NCBI RefSeq assembly: GCF_023898315.1
Contig: NC_064622.1
Span: forward strand, 270,497,503 to 270,561,502
Length of the DNA: 64,000 bases
DNA from: Schistocerca nitens
Taxonomy: Eukaryota; Arthropoda; Insecta; Orthoptera; Acrididae
Direction: 5' to 3'
Both the position numbers and the translations under genes were made by a program. Of the stretch, positions 20,531 through 30,689 are shown piece by piece; within the stretch, counting starts at the first letter, position 1; every line of letters starts with the position of its first letter. A model generated the notes under the pieces. It saw only the letters and a list, made by a program, of their open reading frames with translations, had not been told where the DNA came from and ran no database searches.

Positions 20531-20940
20531 CCGGCCGTTGTAGCCAAGCGGTTCTAGGCGCTTCAGTCCGGAACCGCGCAACCGCTACGGTCGCAGGTTC
20601 GAATCGTGCATCGGGCATGGATGTGCGTGATGTCCTTAGGTTAGTTGGGTTTAAGTAGTTCTAAAAATGGTTTATATAGCTATGAGCACTATGGGACTTA
20701 ACTTCTGAAGATATCAGTCCCCTAGAACTTAGAACTACTTAAACCTAACTAACCTAAGGACATCACACACATCCATGCCCGAGGCAGGATTCGAACTTGC
20801 GACCGTAGCGGTCGCGCGGTTCCAGACTGTAGCGCCTAGAACCGCTCGGCCATCCCGGACGGCTAGAAAGTTCTCAGTCTAGGGGACTGATGGCCTCAGA
20901 TGTTAAGTCCCATAGTGCTCAGAGCCATTCGAAACATTTT
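20531..20940 (+). repeat. SINE-A (outer copy), interrupted by another SINE-A
   Basis: Head GCCGTTGTAGCCAAGCGG to TTTAAGTAGTTCTA (20531-20663), then after the insert the tail AGGGGACTGATGGCCTCAGA to CATTTT (20864-20940). GAACAAATGATG at 20519-20530 and 20941-20952 is a perfect 12-bp target duplication for the outer element. Confidence 0.92.
20664..20863 (-). repeat. SINE-A (inner copy)
   Basis: Full-length minus-oriented copy inside the TTTAAGTAGTTCTA region of the outer SINE. It runs from AAAATGGTTTATATAGCTAT to CATCCCGGACGGC. Its own target duplication is not clear. Confidence 0.88.
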
Positions 20941-21439
20941 GAACAAATGATGACCACACGTCGAGAAACTTTGATCGGAAATGGGATTCAGCTCACCATT
21001 GATTTAAAACTGCTTGATGGACCAATATTAGAAACCACATCTTGCAGTACATGCTCTACGACTCGCGTACTCTACAGCCTCCATGGTTCACACGTAACTT
21101 TATCACACCATCCATTTTATCTCCTTTTGCCAGAGGGAATCGACTAAGTCATCACAAGCTGGAAGTTTTATCAGTAGTAAACTGGATGTGAAAGTCAGTT
21201 GTACTTGGATCTAAGAGCGTGGTTAATCGTTCTCCAGTAACATACTAAGGACGTGGCACATAATACTCTCAACCTCATACTTCTCCCAGAAGATACAGCT
21301 ATCAATGGGGAAGTATTGCATTTCGTTGGGATATGGAATGCAACGAGCACGTAGGCACAGCTGTAAGTAAAACAGGTTGCAGACTTCGGTGCACTGGTAA
21401 AAGAAAATGCAATCATTCTTGAAAGGTGATTGCTCACAT

Positions 21440-21905
21440 AACAGTCATGCAAGCCATCCTAGAATAGTGCTCAAGTGTATAGGAGCCATACTAAACAGGA
21501 CTAATGGGGGATTTAGAACGCATACAGAGCAGGTCGCCACGAATTGACAAAGGTTTCTTTTACGCATGGGAAAGAGTCACGGAGGTGCTGAAAAACCTGA
21601 ACTGACGAATGCTTGGAGATAGATGCCAACCATCACCGTGAAAGCGTAATCAAAAAGTGTCAAGACTGAGCAGTAAGAGAGGAAACTAGGTTTATACAAC
21701 AGCCCCCTACCCATCGCTTCCGTAGGGGTCATGAAGACAATAATCGCCTAAGTACAAAGCGCACAGGAGCATTGAGGCAATCATCGTTTTCTCGCACATA
21801 CTCTAACGGAACGGATAGGTGCGCTAATAACTGGTACAAAGGGTAATACGCCGTGCCGTACAGCTCACAGTGGTTTGCAGAGTATAGATGTAGATGTAAC
21901 TACAG
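21440..21905 (+). pseudogene. CR1-like LINE, decayed 3' end
   Basis: Resembles the C-terminal RT region and tail of the 30.7-kb LINE: ACCCATCGCTTCCGTAGGGG, then GTGGTTTGCAGAGTATAGAT followed by GTAGATGTA. The GTAGAT tail repeat marks the LINE 3' end. No open frame. 20953-21439 shows nothing recognisable. Confidence 0.65.
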
Positions 21906-22254
21906 TGTGCTAAATAATGAAGCAAGGCCCACGCTGCTGTAGAAAACCCAGCTTCATGGAGCCTCGTGCGGAATACAATATCAATGATTAGGTCGAGCGG
22001 TAGATACTGTGTAAGCAGTTTTTAAAAATGCGTTGTTTTATCGCCATGTCGCATCTTGTTCACTTAAAACTCTTCAGCGATAGTGGCTCGATGTTTTAAT
22101 TGAATAAGACGAAACGCTTGTCATGACGAAAAAAGCGCATTTCACCTATTGCATACACAATACCAACTTACTGAACTATTTACACAGCAGCCACTGACAC
22201 CACGGCCATATAAATAGGGAATATGACCGTTTTTACTCGAGAAGTGTCAGCACG

Positions 22255-22830
22255 TTGAAAATATGTGATGATATAGTACATTTACGTTGCTCTTATATGA
22301 AAAGCCAGTCACTCAGCGTTGGTGCAATTGCAGTAACGATATTTTATTCTGCTGTAGATTGTCAGGACCTGCAGCCGCATTCCTGTCGCGCGCATTCTCC
22401 TCTGCTGTGGACAGTACGAGAGCTGAACTTGCAGCACCCGAGACAAACCTTGGCAAAGGCGTCCTTGGTGCCTCTCCAGGTGGACCTCCTCTTTAGCGTG
22501 GAGCCTGACGCCGCCTCGGCACCGTCGCCATCTTCCCGGGAGTGTCTGAGGTTGGTGACACGGAGGAGAGTGGCCGCTGCCGAAGTCTGCGGGTCACTGC
22601 CAGCTTTTTTCCGGCGCCGTGACGGGTAGGTCCGCAGGTGCGCGTCGACGTCGTCGGCGCCACCGCCGGCGCGGTCGCGGTCCTCCTTGAGCGTGCGGTC
22701 CCACCGCTCGGACGACATGCCTCGCACTGACTGGCTAAATGACTGCGCACGGCACACCTCGGCCCCCGGCACGGCGCACGGCGCTCTCCTGGCGACCCCC
22801 TTCAACTTACGGCGCACCAGCTCAGAGAGC
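22255..22830. other. CpG-rich block with overlapping frames
   Basis: The GC-rich core (about 22370-22830) contains GCGCGTCGACGTCGTCGGCG and is open on both strands (124 codons plus, 151 codons minus). Neither translation shows a known domain. It may be a promoter-associated CpG-rich region or a decayed exon of a host gene. No TATA box or convincing start can be assigned. Confidence 0.25.
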
Positions 22831-22979
22831 TGAGCTGTATCTTATCTCGCCAGATAGTGTCCCAACACCAAGTCTGTTGCAGTCTTACTTCTTCACTTGT
22901 CAGTTCGGAGATGGCACTGATGAAGGCAGGACGTCGAGTTCGGATCAGCCATTGGTAACAGGTACATATTATTACGGTA

Positions 22980-22981
<2 letters not shown>

Positions 22982-23022
<41 letters not shown>
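22982..23022. repeat. (GA)n microsatellite
   Basis: About 20 GA units. The Leu/Ser-repeat frames here are by-products. Confidence 0.95.
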
Positions 23023-23025
<3 letters not shown>

Positions 23026-23366
23026 ATTTGCGTGTGTATGACAAATCTCTCCCCTCGAACATTTCTTCCCTTCATACCACCACCTCTGTGTTACCACAGA
23101 AACCTGTCACTGGTCTTATTTGTACTCAAATTGCAGCACTTGCGAGGTGTCTAGTTGCTTCCACCGCCCTAAATGGAATGAGTAAGTTCTGAATAATCTT
23201 TACCAACCTGCGGTCTTCTATAATAGTTGTCCCGTGCGCAGAAAACAGAACGTAGGTAGTGAATCCATTATCTTGAGGCTGTAACAAACTCTTAGCGAGG
23301 AATAGATATTATCTCCAACTTTCGTAGTCCTGTCTTCCTCAGTTGCGTGTAATATTACGGTATGCT

Positions 23367-23662
23367 GATAATTTTTGCTTATGGACGGTCTGACAGCAAC
23401 TGAATAAAACATAATTTTAGTGCATTTTAGTTGCATTGAAACAAGCATTCAGTTCATAGTGCTGTGGAATGTGGAAAAAAGCAAATTGGCATTCATAAGA
23501 AGAAGAACAACACCAAAAATGCAACAGGAGCGTAATATGTAAGAAATTGTCCATGCAACCTGCCACTGATGATGCCTTGCAGAAAATAAAGGCGAAACGC
23601 ATATGGCACTAAAATTGTGTTTTATTCCGTTGCTGTCAGACGGTCCATAAGTAAAAATTATC
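23367..23662. mobile_element. 296-bp foldback element with 57-bp inverted repeats
   Basis: Arms 23367-23423 and 23606-23662 match in reverse complement with about five mismatches (for example GGACGGTCTGACAGCAAC / GTTGCTGTCAGACGGTCC). No transposase is present, so it is non-autonomous. A hammerhead-like motif sits against the right arm. A Penelope-derived origin is possible. Confidence 0.75.
23561..23608 (+). ncRNA. hammerhead-ribozyme-like motif (degenerate)
   Basis: CTGATGA (23566-23572) and GAAAC (23594-23598) flank a hairpin GCCTT (23574-23578)/AAGGC (23589-23593), in hammerhead order. TGCCA (23561-23565) pairs with TGGCA (23604-23608) as stem I, and GCATA gives an NUH site before TGGCA. 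Departures from consensus: one extra T between CTGATGA and stem II, and a C-A mismatch in the tiny stem III. Penelope-like elements are known to carry such ribozymes. Activity cannot be judged by eye. Confidence 0.45.
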
Positions 23663-24486
23663 AAGATATTATCTCAATAATTCATTTTTGAATTGTTCTG
23701 CTTAAACGCGATGCCACTGGCTTATTATTAGCAGAATACGAGAAACCGCACAGTTATTGTCCACTGTATTAATCACAGATAATTTCTATTCTTCACACTT
23801 CTACAGAGAATAAAGAAAATAATGAACCACGGTTTGCCCAAAACCAGAGATTGCTAATTAACTTCTTAACCAACTCCGACCGCGGCAGACTTGTCTGTCC
23901 TCCAAGATTGCCAACAGAGCTCTGATCTCACAGCCGAACCTCTTCGCCCGCCACCAAGTTTGGCGCTACCCGAAGATTTCCGAAGTGCTTCGCCTGCCTT
24001 CTCGTTTAGCAATTATTTATTATTCTGCTGGTAACTAACACTTTTGAAATAATGGAGTGACAGCTTGTTGTTGAAAGATGCTTCTATATGAAAGGCACGT
24101 AAATTCGCTGTTTAGTTTTTCTAATATTAATAACGGAAGTTTATAATTTTGGCGCGCTACATCCAGACACAACAGCCAATCGCGGAGGACGACCACAATT
24201 TAGGCCATCTTTCTCAAGACACCTGTACCGAATAAACCATCTGACATCTGTAGCTCACACCACATTACGTCATTTTCCCCACTGCTGCTTTGTCAACTGC
24301 TCTAAGAACTGCTTCTTGTAGCTGAATATGATGGCTGTAAATCCATAAATATTACAACATGTTTTATTTATTTATTCTGATCAGCTTAGGGCCTTTCTAA
24401 AACACGAGAACTCATCTCTTTCGCGGTAAACTAGATCTCTAGAGGCTGTGGTGACTGAATCGCAACATGACACGAGGTCTAGGTTA

Positions 24487-24676
24487 AGTTGGATTCCCAC
24501 GGAAGCAATGAGTAGGAGGTTATACTATATCTCTAGATTCCTTACCATTCATTCATAGATTCGCCACTTTTTGTTATTATTGCATATTCGATGTCTTCGC
24601 CAATTAAGTTAACTTAATTGGTGAAGACGTAGAATATGCCCTCATAACAACAACTCATTGCTTCCGTGGGGATCGT
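24487..24676. repeat. inverted duplication of a LINE 3' segment
   Basis: The centre is CCAATTAAGTT/AACTTAATTGG at about 24601-24622, with arms extending through GCATATTC/GAATATGC. Farther out, CCCACGGAAGCAATGAG (about 24496) mirrors CTCATTGCTTCCGTGGG (about 24653). The right arm lacks about 70 bases present on the left. Confidence 0.7.
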
Positions 24677-24812
24677 GAAGAAAAGATTAATTACAGCACG
24701 CACAAAGGCGTTTATGCAGTTCATGGAACGGAAAGAAGCCCAAATACCTGGCACGATGGGAGATACCCTCTGCCAAGTACTTCACAGCAGTTTGCAGAGT
24801 ATGGATGTAGTA
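24655..24812 (+). pseudogene. CR1-like LINE 3' end fragment
   Basis: CATTGCTTCCGTGGGGATCG leads to GCAGTTTGCAGAGTATGGAT and GTAGTA, the same ending as at 21.9 kb. It forms the right side of the inverted duplication. 23663-24486 holds nothing else recognised. Confidence 0.65.
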
Positions 24813-24879
24813 AAATATATTCATTTGAGAATCTTAATTAAGTAACTTCGCCACGAAAGCAGTTGCTCACAAAACGCAA

Positions 24880-25335
24880 GACCGATTCTTGAGTTTTGCT
24901 TATCATTGTCGGACGGGATACCAGGGTGGATTAATATATGATATAGAGAACATACAGCAAAGACTGGCATGTTTTGTCATGGGATAGTTTAGTAACAACG
25001 AACAATGTTACGGAGATGCTCAACAAACTCCTTTGTCAGACGCTACAAGACGGACGTTGTACGTCACGGAGAGGTTTACTGTTGAAACTCTAAGAGTGTA
25101 CTATCTGAGAAGAGTCTTGCAAAATATTAGATCCACTCATACATATCTCGCGACTGGATCACGACTTAAAAAAATCAGATACACTAGAGGTCAGGTGGAG
25201 GTTTATCCAATGTCGTACTTCTCACGCAACGTTCGCGGATGGGACTGGGAAGAGGGCCCGCCACCCACGACAAGGAGGCTTGTCGGGTATAATGACCAGA
25301 TAGTACTCTGCCAGGCCGTTTTCTCAGTATGTATA
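24880..25335 (+). pseudogene. CR1-like LINE 3' end fragment, second subfamily
   Basis: Similar in layout to the RT C-terminal region of the 30.7-kb LINE: GATATAGAGAACATACAGCA ('IENIQQR'-like), AGATGCTCAACAAACTC, then a decayed end. Frame open only at 25033-25344. Assignment rests on segment order rather than a clean domain. Confidence 0.5.
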
Positions 25336-25742
25336 GCCGTATGAATGTTTCTGTTTTAAGTCATCTCTGTTTCAGTATGGATATAAATCCGACGATCTTT
25401 GTATAATTTGTAATCAAATTAGTCAAAACTCTTGTTACCAAATGCAACGGCGGTGTTATTTTTCTTCCATTTTCTCTCAGTATCTCCTCTTATACTCCAT
25501 TTTCTTTCAATTTTCATTTTCTTTTTCCCTTATATTACTTTATTCAACTCCCCAATTTCATCTTTTTCTTCTTTTTTTCTTCCTCGTCCTATTCCTCCAC
25601 GTATTTCGCTCTTTGAATCAATAGCCGCCTCTCTAAACGTCTCGTGTTAAGCCTCATAAATTTCCAAAATTTTTTACCAGCCAACATAGCTGAGTGGATA
25701 GTATTAGACAATATTTACAAAGGCTTATGGTTCAGTCTCCGG

Positions 25743-25945
25743 GCCGGCCGGTGAGGCCGAGCGGTTCTAGGCGCTTCAGTCTGGAACCGCGCAACCACTA
25801 CGATCGCAGGTTCGAATCCCGCCTCGGGCATGGATATGTATAATGTCCTTAGGTTAGTTAGGTTTAAGTAGTTCTAAGTTCAAGGGGACTGATGACCTCA
25901 GATATTAAGTCCCATAGTGCTCAGAGCCATTTGAACCATTTTTTT
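25743..25945 (+). repeat. SINE-A
   Basis: Full-length plus-strand copy: GCCGGCCGGTGAGGCCGAGC, B box GGTTCGAATCCCGCC, GTCCTTAGGTTAGTTAGG, tail AGTGCTCAGAGCCATTTGAA. The pyrimidine-rich stretch before it (25440-25640) is low complexity with no gene. Confidence 0.9.
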
Positions 25946-25959
25946 GAGCTCTCCTGACC

Positions 25960-26100
25960 GGCCCATTCTGCTATTACTGTTTCTTTACTGGCAACACACT
26001 ACTCCCTGCCTCCTTTTATACTGGCGGGGACGCTTCTCATGACTTCTATTGGTCAATTCCGCTTCACATAGGGGTGACCGGATACTTTTGATAAGATGGT
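25960..26100 (-). mobile_element. Tc1-C terminal fragment
   Basis: The reverse complement reads ACCATCTTATCAAAAGTATC, then a CACCCCTATGTGAAGCGGAA segment and AGTATAAAAGGAGGCAGGGA. This parallels the 5' end of the Tc1-C copy at 28082 (CATCTGATGAAAAGTATTCT, CACCCCTATGTCATACGGAA). Only the first ~140 bp of the element is present. Confidence 0.75.
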
Positions 26101-26112
26101 GTACATTTTATT

Positions 26113-26306
26113 GGTTCAAATGGCTCTGAGCACTATGGGACTCAACATCTTAGGTCATAAGTCCCCTAGAACTTAGAACTACTTAAACCTAACTAACCTA
26201 AGGACATCACACACACCCATGCCCGAGGCAGGATTCGAACCTGCGACCGTAGCAGTCCCGCGGTTCCGGACTGCAGCGCCAGAACCGCTAGACCACCGCG
26301 GCCGGC
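26113..26306 (-). repeat. SINE-A with 13-bp target duplication
   Basis: TGTACATTTTATT at 26100-26112 and 26307-26319 is a perfect duplication. The copy is full length (GGTTCAAATGGCTCTGAGCA to CCGCGGCCGGC) and landed exactly at the edge of the Tc1-C fragment. Confidence 0.95.
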
Positions 26307-26319
26307 TGTACATTTTATT

Positions 26320-27800
26320 CTCTTGTATCTGATGACTAGAAGAACTAAAGGTATTCACTGTGACTCTGGTAGTTGGTGTACTTGGGACCAACTGGTTGCT
26401 GTGGTAACAACGAAAGAAACACCGATTAAAGCGGAGGAAGGGGTTGCACACCGCGTGGAGAAGACAGACTCTTGTATACTGTACGCGTTTCGCTCGCTCC
26501 TTAGCCTTGGACAGTGTTACGTCATCGCTTAGGTGGTTGCAAACGTATTTTTTTGCACCCGACTCTAGATAAATATTATATTTCTCTACGTTGGAAAAAT
26601 GGATAAACTATTTTATATAAACTTTTCCATCTTGAAAAGGCGAAATAATAACGACTGTGGGAGCCTTAGTGTAAGTAGTGATAAACGGAACGTTCAGTCT
26701 CTGGCACTGTTAATTTATTCACGACGCTATTCCGTAGTTTCACCGTATCGCCGTCGCCGGTATGGAGTCACACGAGACACTGCATCAGGGCCCTCCTCGA
26801 CACCAATTTCCATTTGGATAGGTCACCCTTTTCTACTGGTATTTAATCGCGTCACTATTTTGTAAGCTGTGTATCGAGAGGACATGGTTGTGATACTGTT
26901 TGCGCTGGCCACGTGCTGCCGCTTGTTGCAATACATACGACGTGAGAGCGACTGCTTTTCGCTAGGAATGGAAAGAATCAGTATCTCGTTTATGGTCTAT
27001 GGATGATATGGATTGAAATGACCGCCCGCAGTCTCCAAGAAGAACTGTTTTTGGAAGAGTGCAAGAAAAGTTGAAACTTGCACATTCTAAAAATTGATGC
27101 TGGTGATATTCTCTATATGACCACGTGCAGACTTTTCTCATTGGTTGGATGTTAAATATGTTTATACGTGATTCCACACCAGGGCTGGTGTATTGATCTG
27201 TATGTTACATCTGTTGCGACTTGCTACATATATGATATCTGTATGTTGTTTGTTACTGACTGCGAAGTCGAACTTGTTCAGCCCATAAAGGACAAAAATA
27301 TAGCGACGCCGTGGACTGTTGCACACACAAAATTATTTAATGAGACTGACACCGGCCGAATGTTTATAACAGCTGTACCCTCCGCAGCAAAGCCAGAATA
27401 CGAGCAATTGCAAGACGAGAGACAGCGGCGGGCGCTGTTCAGCACACGGTGGCTGTCAACGCGTGGGCGGTTAGGCCCCTCCAGACCCTTCGCTGGCCTT
27501 GGGCGGGCCAGTGTTTGCGCATCATCAGCATGCCGCCAGCGAAACGCACCTCCGGCAGCGACGCCCGCACAGCTGCTCTACGTGGCGTTGTGGCCTATAG
27601 TCGTCTACATACACTCCAGACGCCACTGTGCGCTCTACGCAGCGGTAGGTGATGCACGTGTGTGTATACGAGGTGAGCTCCAACAGACTTGCAGAACATG
27701 ATCGGGTTTATTTATGAATGTTTTAGTTTTAGACGAACTTATCTCCACTGACTCGTCATAAGGTAAACCGTTCCCTCCGCTAGCCTTATTTGGTGGGGAG
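26320..27800. other. no gene recognised
   Basis: Mixed composition with a GC-richer block at 27420-27660. A 177-codon plus frame (27168-27701) has low-complexity Ala/Arg-rich translation and no domain, so it is not called. Confidence 0.35.
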
Positions 27801-28035
27801 GAGGAGGAGATTAGTGTTTAACGCCCATCGACAACGAGATCATTAGAGACAGAGCACAAGCTCGGATGAGGGAAGATTGGGAAAGGAAATCGGCCGTAAC
27901 CTTTCAATGGAAATTGCCTGAAGCGATTTAGGGAAATCACGGAAAACGTAAATCAGGATGGCCGCATGCTGGTTTGAACCGTCGTCCTCCCGAATGCGGG
28001 GCCAGTGTGTTAACCACTGCGCCTCCCCGCTCGGA
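27801..28035 (-). repeat. SINE-C, near full length
   Basis: Contains AGGAGATTAGTGTTTAACGC, ACAACGAGATCATTAGAGAC, AGCGATTTAGGGAAATCACG, AAATCAGGATGGCCGCATGC and the head GGTTTGAACCGTCGTCCTCC to GCGCCTCCCCGCTCGG. It is the most complete member here, and other copies can be placed against it. Confidence 0.9.
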
Positions 28036-28081
28036 GGTGGAAAGGACTCACCACATTTTCTCCAAGGGAGAATCATCGATA

Positions 28082-28857
28082 CATCTGATGAAAAGTATTC
28101 TGACACCCCTATGTCATACGGAATTGACCAATAGACGACACGAAGTGGGTCCCCGCTAGTACAAAAGGAGGCTGGGAGTATTGTGTTGTCAGCAGAGAAC
28201 AACAGACTGGGTCGGTCAGAAGAGCTTTAATGACTGCGAGCGTGAACTAGTTGTTGATGTCACGTGAGCAACAAATCCATCAGGGGCATTTCAACCCTTC
28301 TAAAGCTTCCCAAGTCCATTGTTGGCGATGTGTTTGTGAATTGAAAACGCGAAGGAACAACTACACCTAAAGTAAGACCAGTCAGACCTCATGTACTGAC
28401 GAACAGGGAGCGTCGAGTTGTGGGCTTTTTTTTTTAAGTGGCATAAAATCAGTGGAAGGAATCACGTGTGAGATTCATAGTGCTACCCGCAGTCCAGTTA
28501 GCACAACGACTGCGCTTAGGGTGTTAAAAAGAACGGAGCACAGTGGTCGAACAGCTCCTCACAAGCTACACATTCATGTTGTCAGTGCTGAGCTGGAGGT
28601 GGTGTAAGAGTGACCCCCATAGATAGTGACTGGAAGAAAGTGATTTTAAATGATTAAGCACGCTATATCCTATGGCTATCTAATGGAAGGGTTTGGTTAC
28701 AGCGAATGCATGGAGACCATTACTTGCCATCACGTATAGTGCCAACAGTGAAGTGCGAAGGAAGTTGTGTTACGTTTGGGGAGGGAGGGGCTGTTAATCG
28801 TTATTATGATCTGGTCCCCCTTATTGCACTTAAGAAAGCGTTAGATGTGGAAGGATA
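28082..28857 (+). mobile_element. Tc1-C element, 5' part, dead
   Basis: The terminus CATCTGATGAAAAGTATTCT follows TA at 28080-28081. The relic transposase reading is broken throughout: remnants of the N-terminal HTH (GTCACGTGAGCAACAAATCC, CCCAAGTCCATTGTTGGCGA) and of the first DDE block (GGAAGAAAGTGATTTTAAAT, where a Tc1 FSDES motif is expected) are visible. A T-run (28429-28437) and many stops interrupt it. It ends at TA 28856-28857, where a mariner element begins. Confidence 0.75.
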
Positions 28858-29436
28858 CAAGGTGCGTTCCATAAGTAATGCGACCAAATTCATAAAAAAT
28901 CGTTTATTGAATATATTCGTACAAATAATCAAATATTATCAAAATAGCACCCTCTTGCGTCGATACACTTCTGGAGGCAGTGTTTCCATGCCTGGAAGGC
29001 ATCCTGGAATGCGTTTTCCGGAATGTCCTTTGGAGCTGATGTAACATGCGCCTAGATGCTTTCAATCGTGTCCTAATGTTTTCCTTCCATGATTCTTTTT
29101 AGGAAACAAAAAAATGTCAGCGGGAGCCAGGTCAGGACTTTAGGGAGGCTGGGGAACCAATGGGGTCTTGGTCCTGACCAGGAAGTCGTTGACAATGAAG
29201 GCGCTGTGACTCTGCGCGTTGTCGTGGTGAACTTTCCACTTGTCCTTGATGTCGCTTCGGCAGCGTGAGAACCTCCTTTTCAGTCTTTTGAGCATTTCCG
29301 AGTAGAAAGCTGAGTTCACTGTAGTCCCGGTAGGTACGAATTCGTGGTGGACAATGCCTCTGATGTCACAGAAGACAATGAGCATGATTTTGATTCTGGA
29401 CTTGCCCATGCGTGCCTTCTTGAGACAGGGCGACGA
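28858..29436 (-). mobile_element. second mariner element, 3' part, broken
   Basis: The outer end CAAGGTGCGTTCCATAAGTA adjoins TA inside Tc1-C. Minus-strand coding at 29140-29409 reads MGKSRIKIMLIVFCDIRGIV, HHEFVPTGTTVNSAFYSEML and then the catalytic block KVHHDNAQSHSAFIVNDFLV, followed downstream by a broken SPDLAPADIFLF-type third motif. The element is cut at 29437 by a SINE cluster. The N-terminal half is not recognisable beyond it. Confidence 0.85.
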
Positions 29437-29805
29437 TGGCCGACCGGTGTGACCGAGCGGTTCTAGGCACTTCAGTCTGGAACCGCGCGACCGCTACGGT
29501 CGCAGGTTCGAATCCTGCCTTAGGCATGGATGTGTGTGATGTCCTTAGGTTAGTTAGGTTTAAGTAGTTCCAAGTTCTAGGGGGCTGATGATCTCAGATG
29601 TTAAGTCCCACTCCAGTCCGGAGCCGCGCTGCTGCTACGGTCGCAGGTTCGAATCCTGCCTCGGGCATGGGTGTGTGTGATACCCTTAGGTTAGTTAGGT
29701 TTAAGTAGTTCTAAGTTCTAGGGGACTGATAACCACAGCAGTTGAGTCCCATAGTGCTCAGAGCCATTTTTGTTAAGTTCCGTAGTGCTCAGAGCCATTT
29801 GAACC
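29437..29805 (+). repeat. SINE-A with a 5'-truncated SINE-A inserted in its tail
   Basis: Outer copy 29437-29610 and 29772-29805; inner copy 29611-29771. GTTAAGTCCC (29600-29609) and GTTAAGTTCC (29772-29781) are the inner copy's target duplication, one mismatch. The inner copy starts inside the head (CCAGTCCGGAGCCGC) and carries the CCACAGCAGTTGAG tail variant also seen in SINE-D. The cluster interrupts a mariner element. Confidence 0.88.
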
Positions 29806-30689
29806 TTTAAAAAAAAAAGTGCGCCGGAGATGTAAGCATCACACTTCCTTTGATGACGATCTTTGTGTGTTTTTGTTCTTATTTCTTGGTTTCTGCTGTA
29901 GTAAGCATAATAAACATGTTTTCTCACCCTGTTCGTGTCGTTCCTTGTGTTTTGTGTCGTCACTACCACGTCAGGGAAGCGTTTGAGACCCTGCATTGGT
30001 ATGTGATTTTCCATCGTCTAGGTCAGGCATGGGCAGTCTTTGGTAATCGACGGGCCTGATTCACACATTTACTTCCGTTCGCGTGCCGGGTCATCACGGG
30101 GCGCGACAACATTGCTCCTAGCTCATGAAGTCGTGACATTAATGTTTGTGGGATAACACATGACATGAATGACACCTCTTTCTCATCTGACACGCCAACA
30201 AAATATGCTTCAAAACTCATGTTATTGAGAGTACTTTCATTTACTTACGACGTTTTACAACAGCTATCTTAAAAACCTCCATTGCAAAATTCTGCAGTGC
30301 TGTTAGTAAAGAAACGCTGCTAACGATCCGTATATAAATCTGAAGATTGGGTGCCAAGCATCTAGGAATGTCATCATGGAAAAAAAGGCGCCTATGAAAG
30401 CAACTGGTTGCAACTAATTCATTATATATAACCTCCAGTCTCAACAGTTGCAGTGTTATAATGAACAAGAATTACTTACGTTAATACCAGAAAGAGTTAA
30501 GAGTAACTTTGCGATTTTTGGCCGCAGGCAGGTCATTACATCGTGTATTAATATCCACTAAACACATTTAGCAATTTTTTAAATATCTATTCAAATTTAC
30601 CTTTGATGACTATTACCATAGGAACGGGTTATTTTTGAAACCCTAAATAAATTAAGTCATCATTTCTTTGTTCATTCTAAAACTTCCCT
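29806..30689. other. no gene recognised
   Basis: A short A-run at 29808-29818 follows the SINEs. Small frames on both strands have no known domain. Continuation of the interrupted mariner is not recognisable. Confidence 0.35.

Noticed and set aside
22802-23075. Leu/Ser-repeat peptides near 23 kb
   Set aside because: Translation of the (GA)n microsatellite.
25432-25650. Hydrophobic Phe/Ser-rich frames
   Set aside because: They come from a pyrimidine-rich tract; composition alone explains them.
27168-27701. 177-codon plus frame as a gene
   Set aside because: Translation is low-complexity Ala/Arg/Leu over a GC-rich patch with no domain or splice logic.
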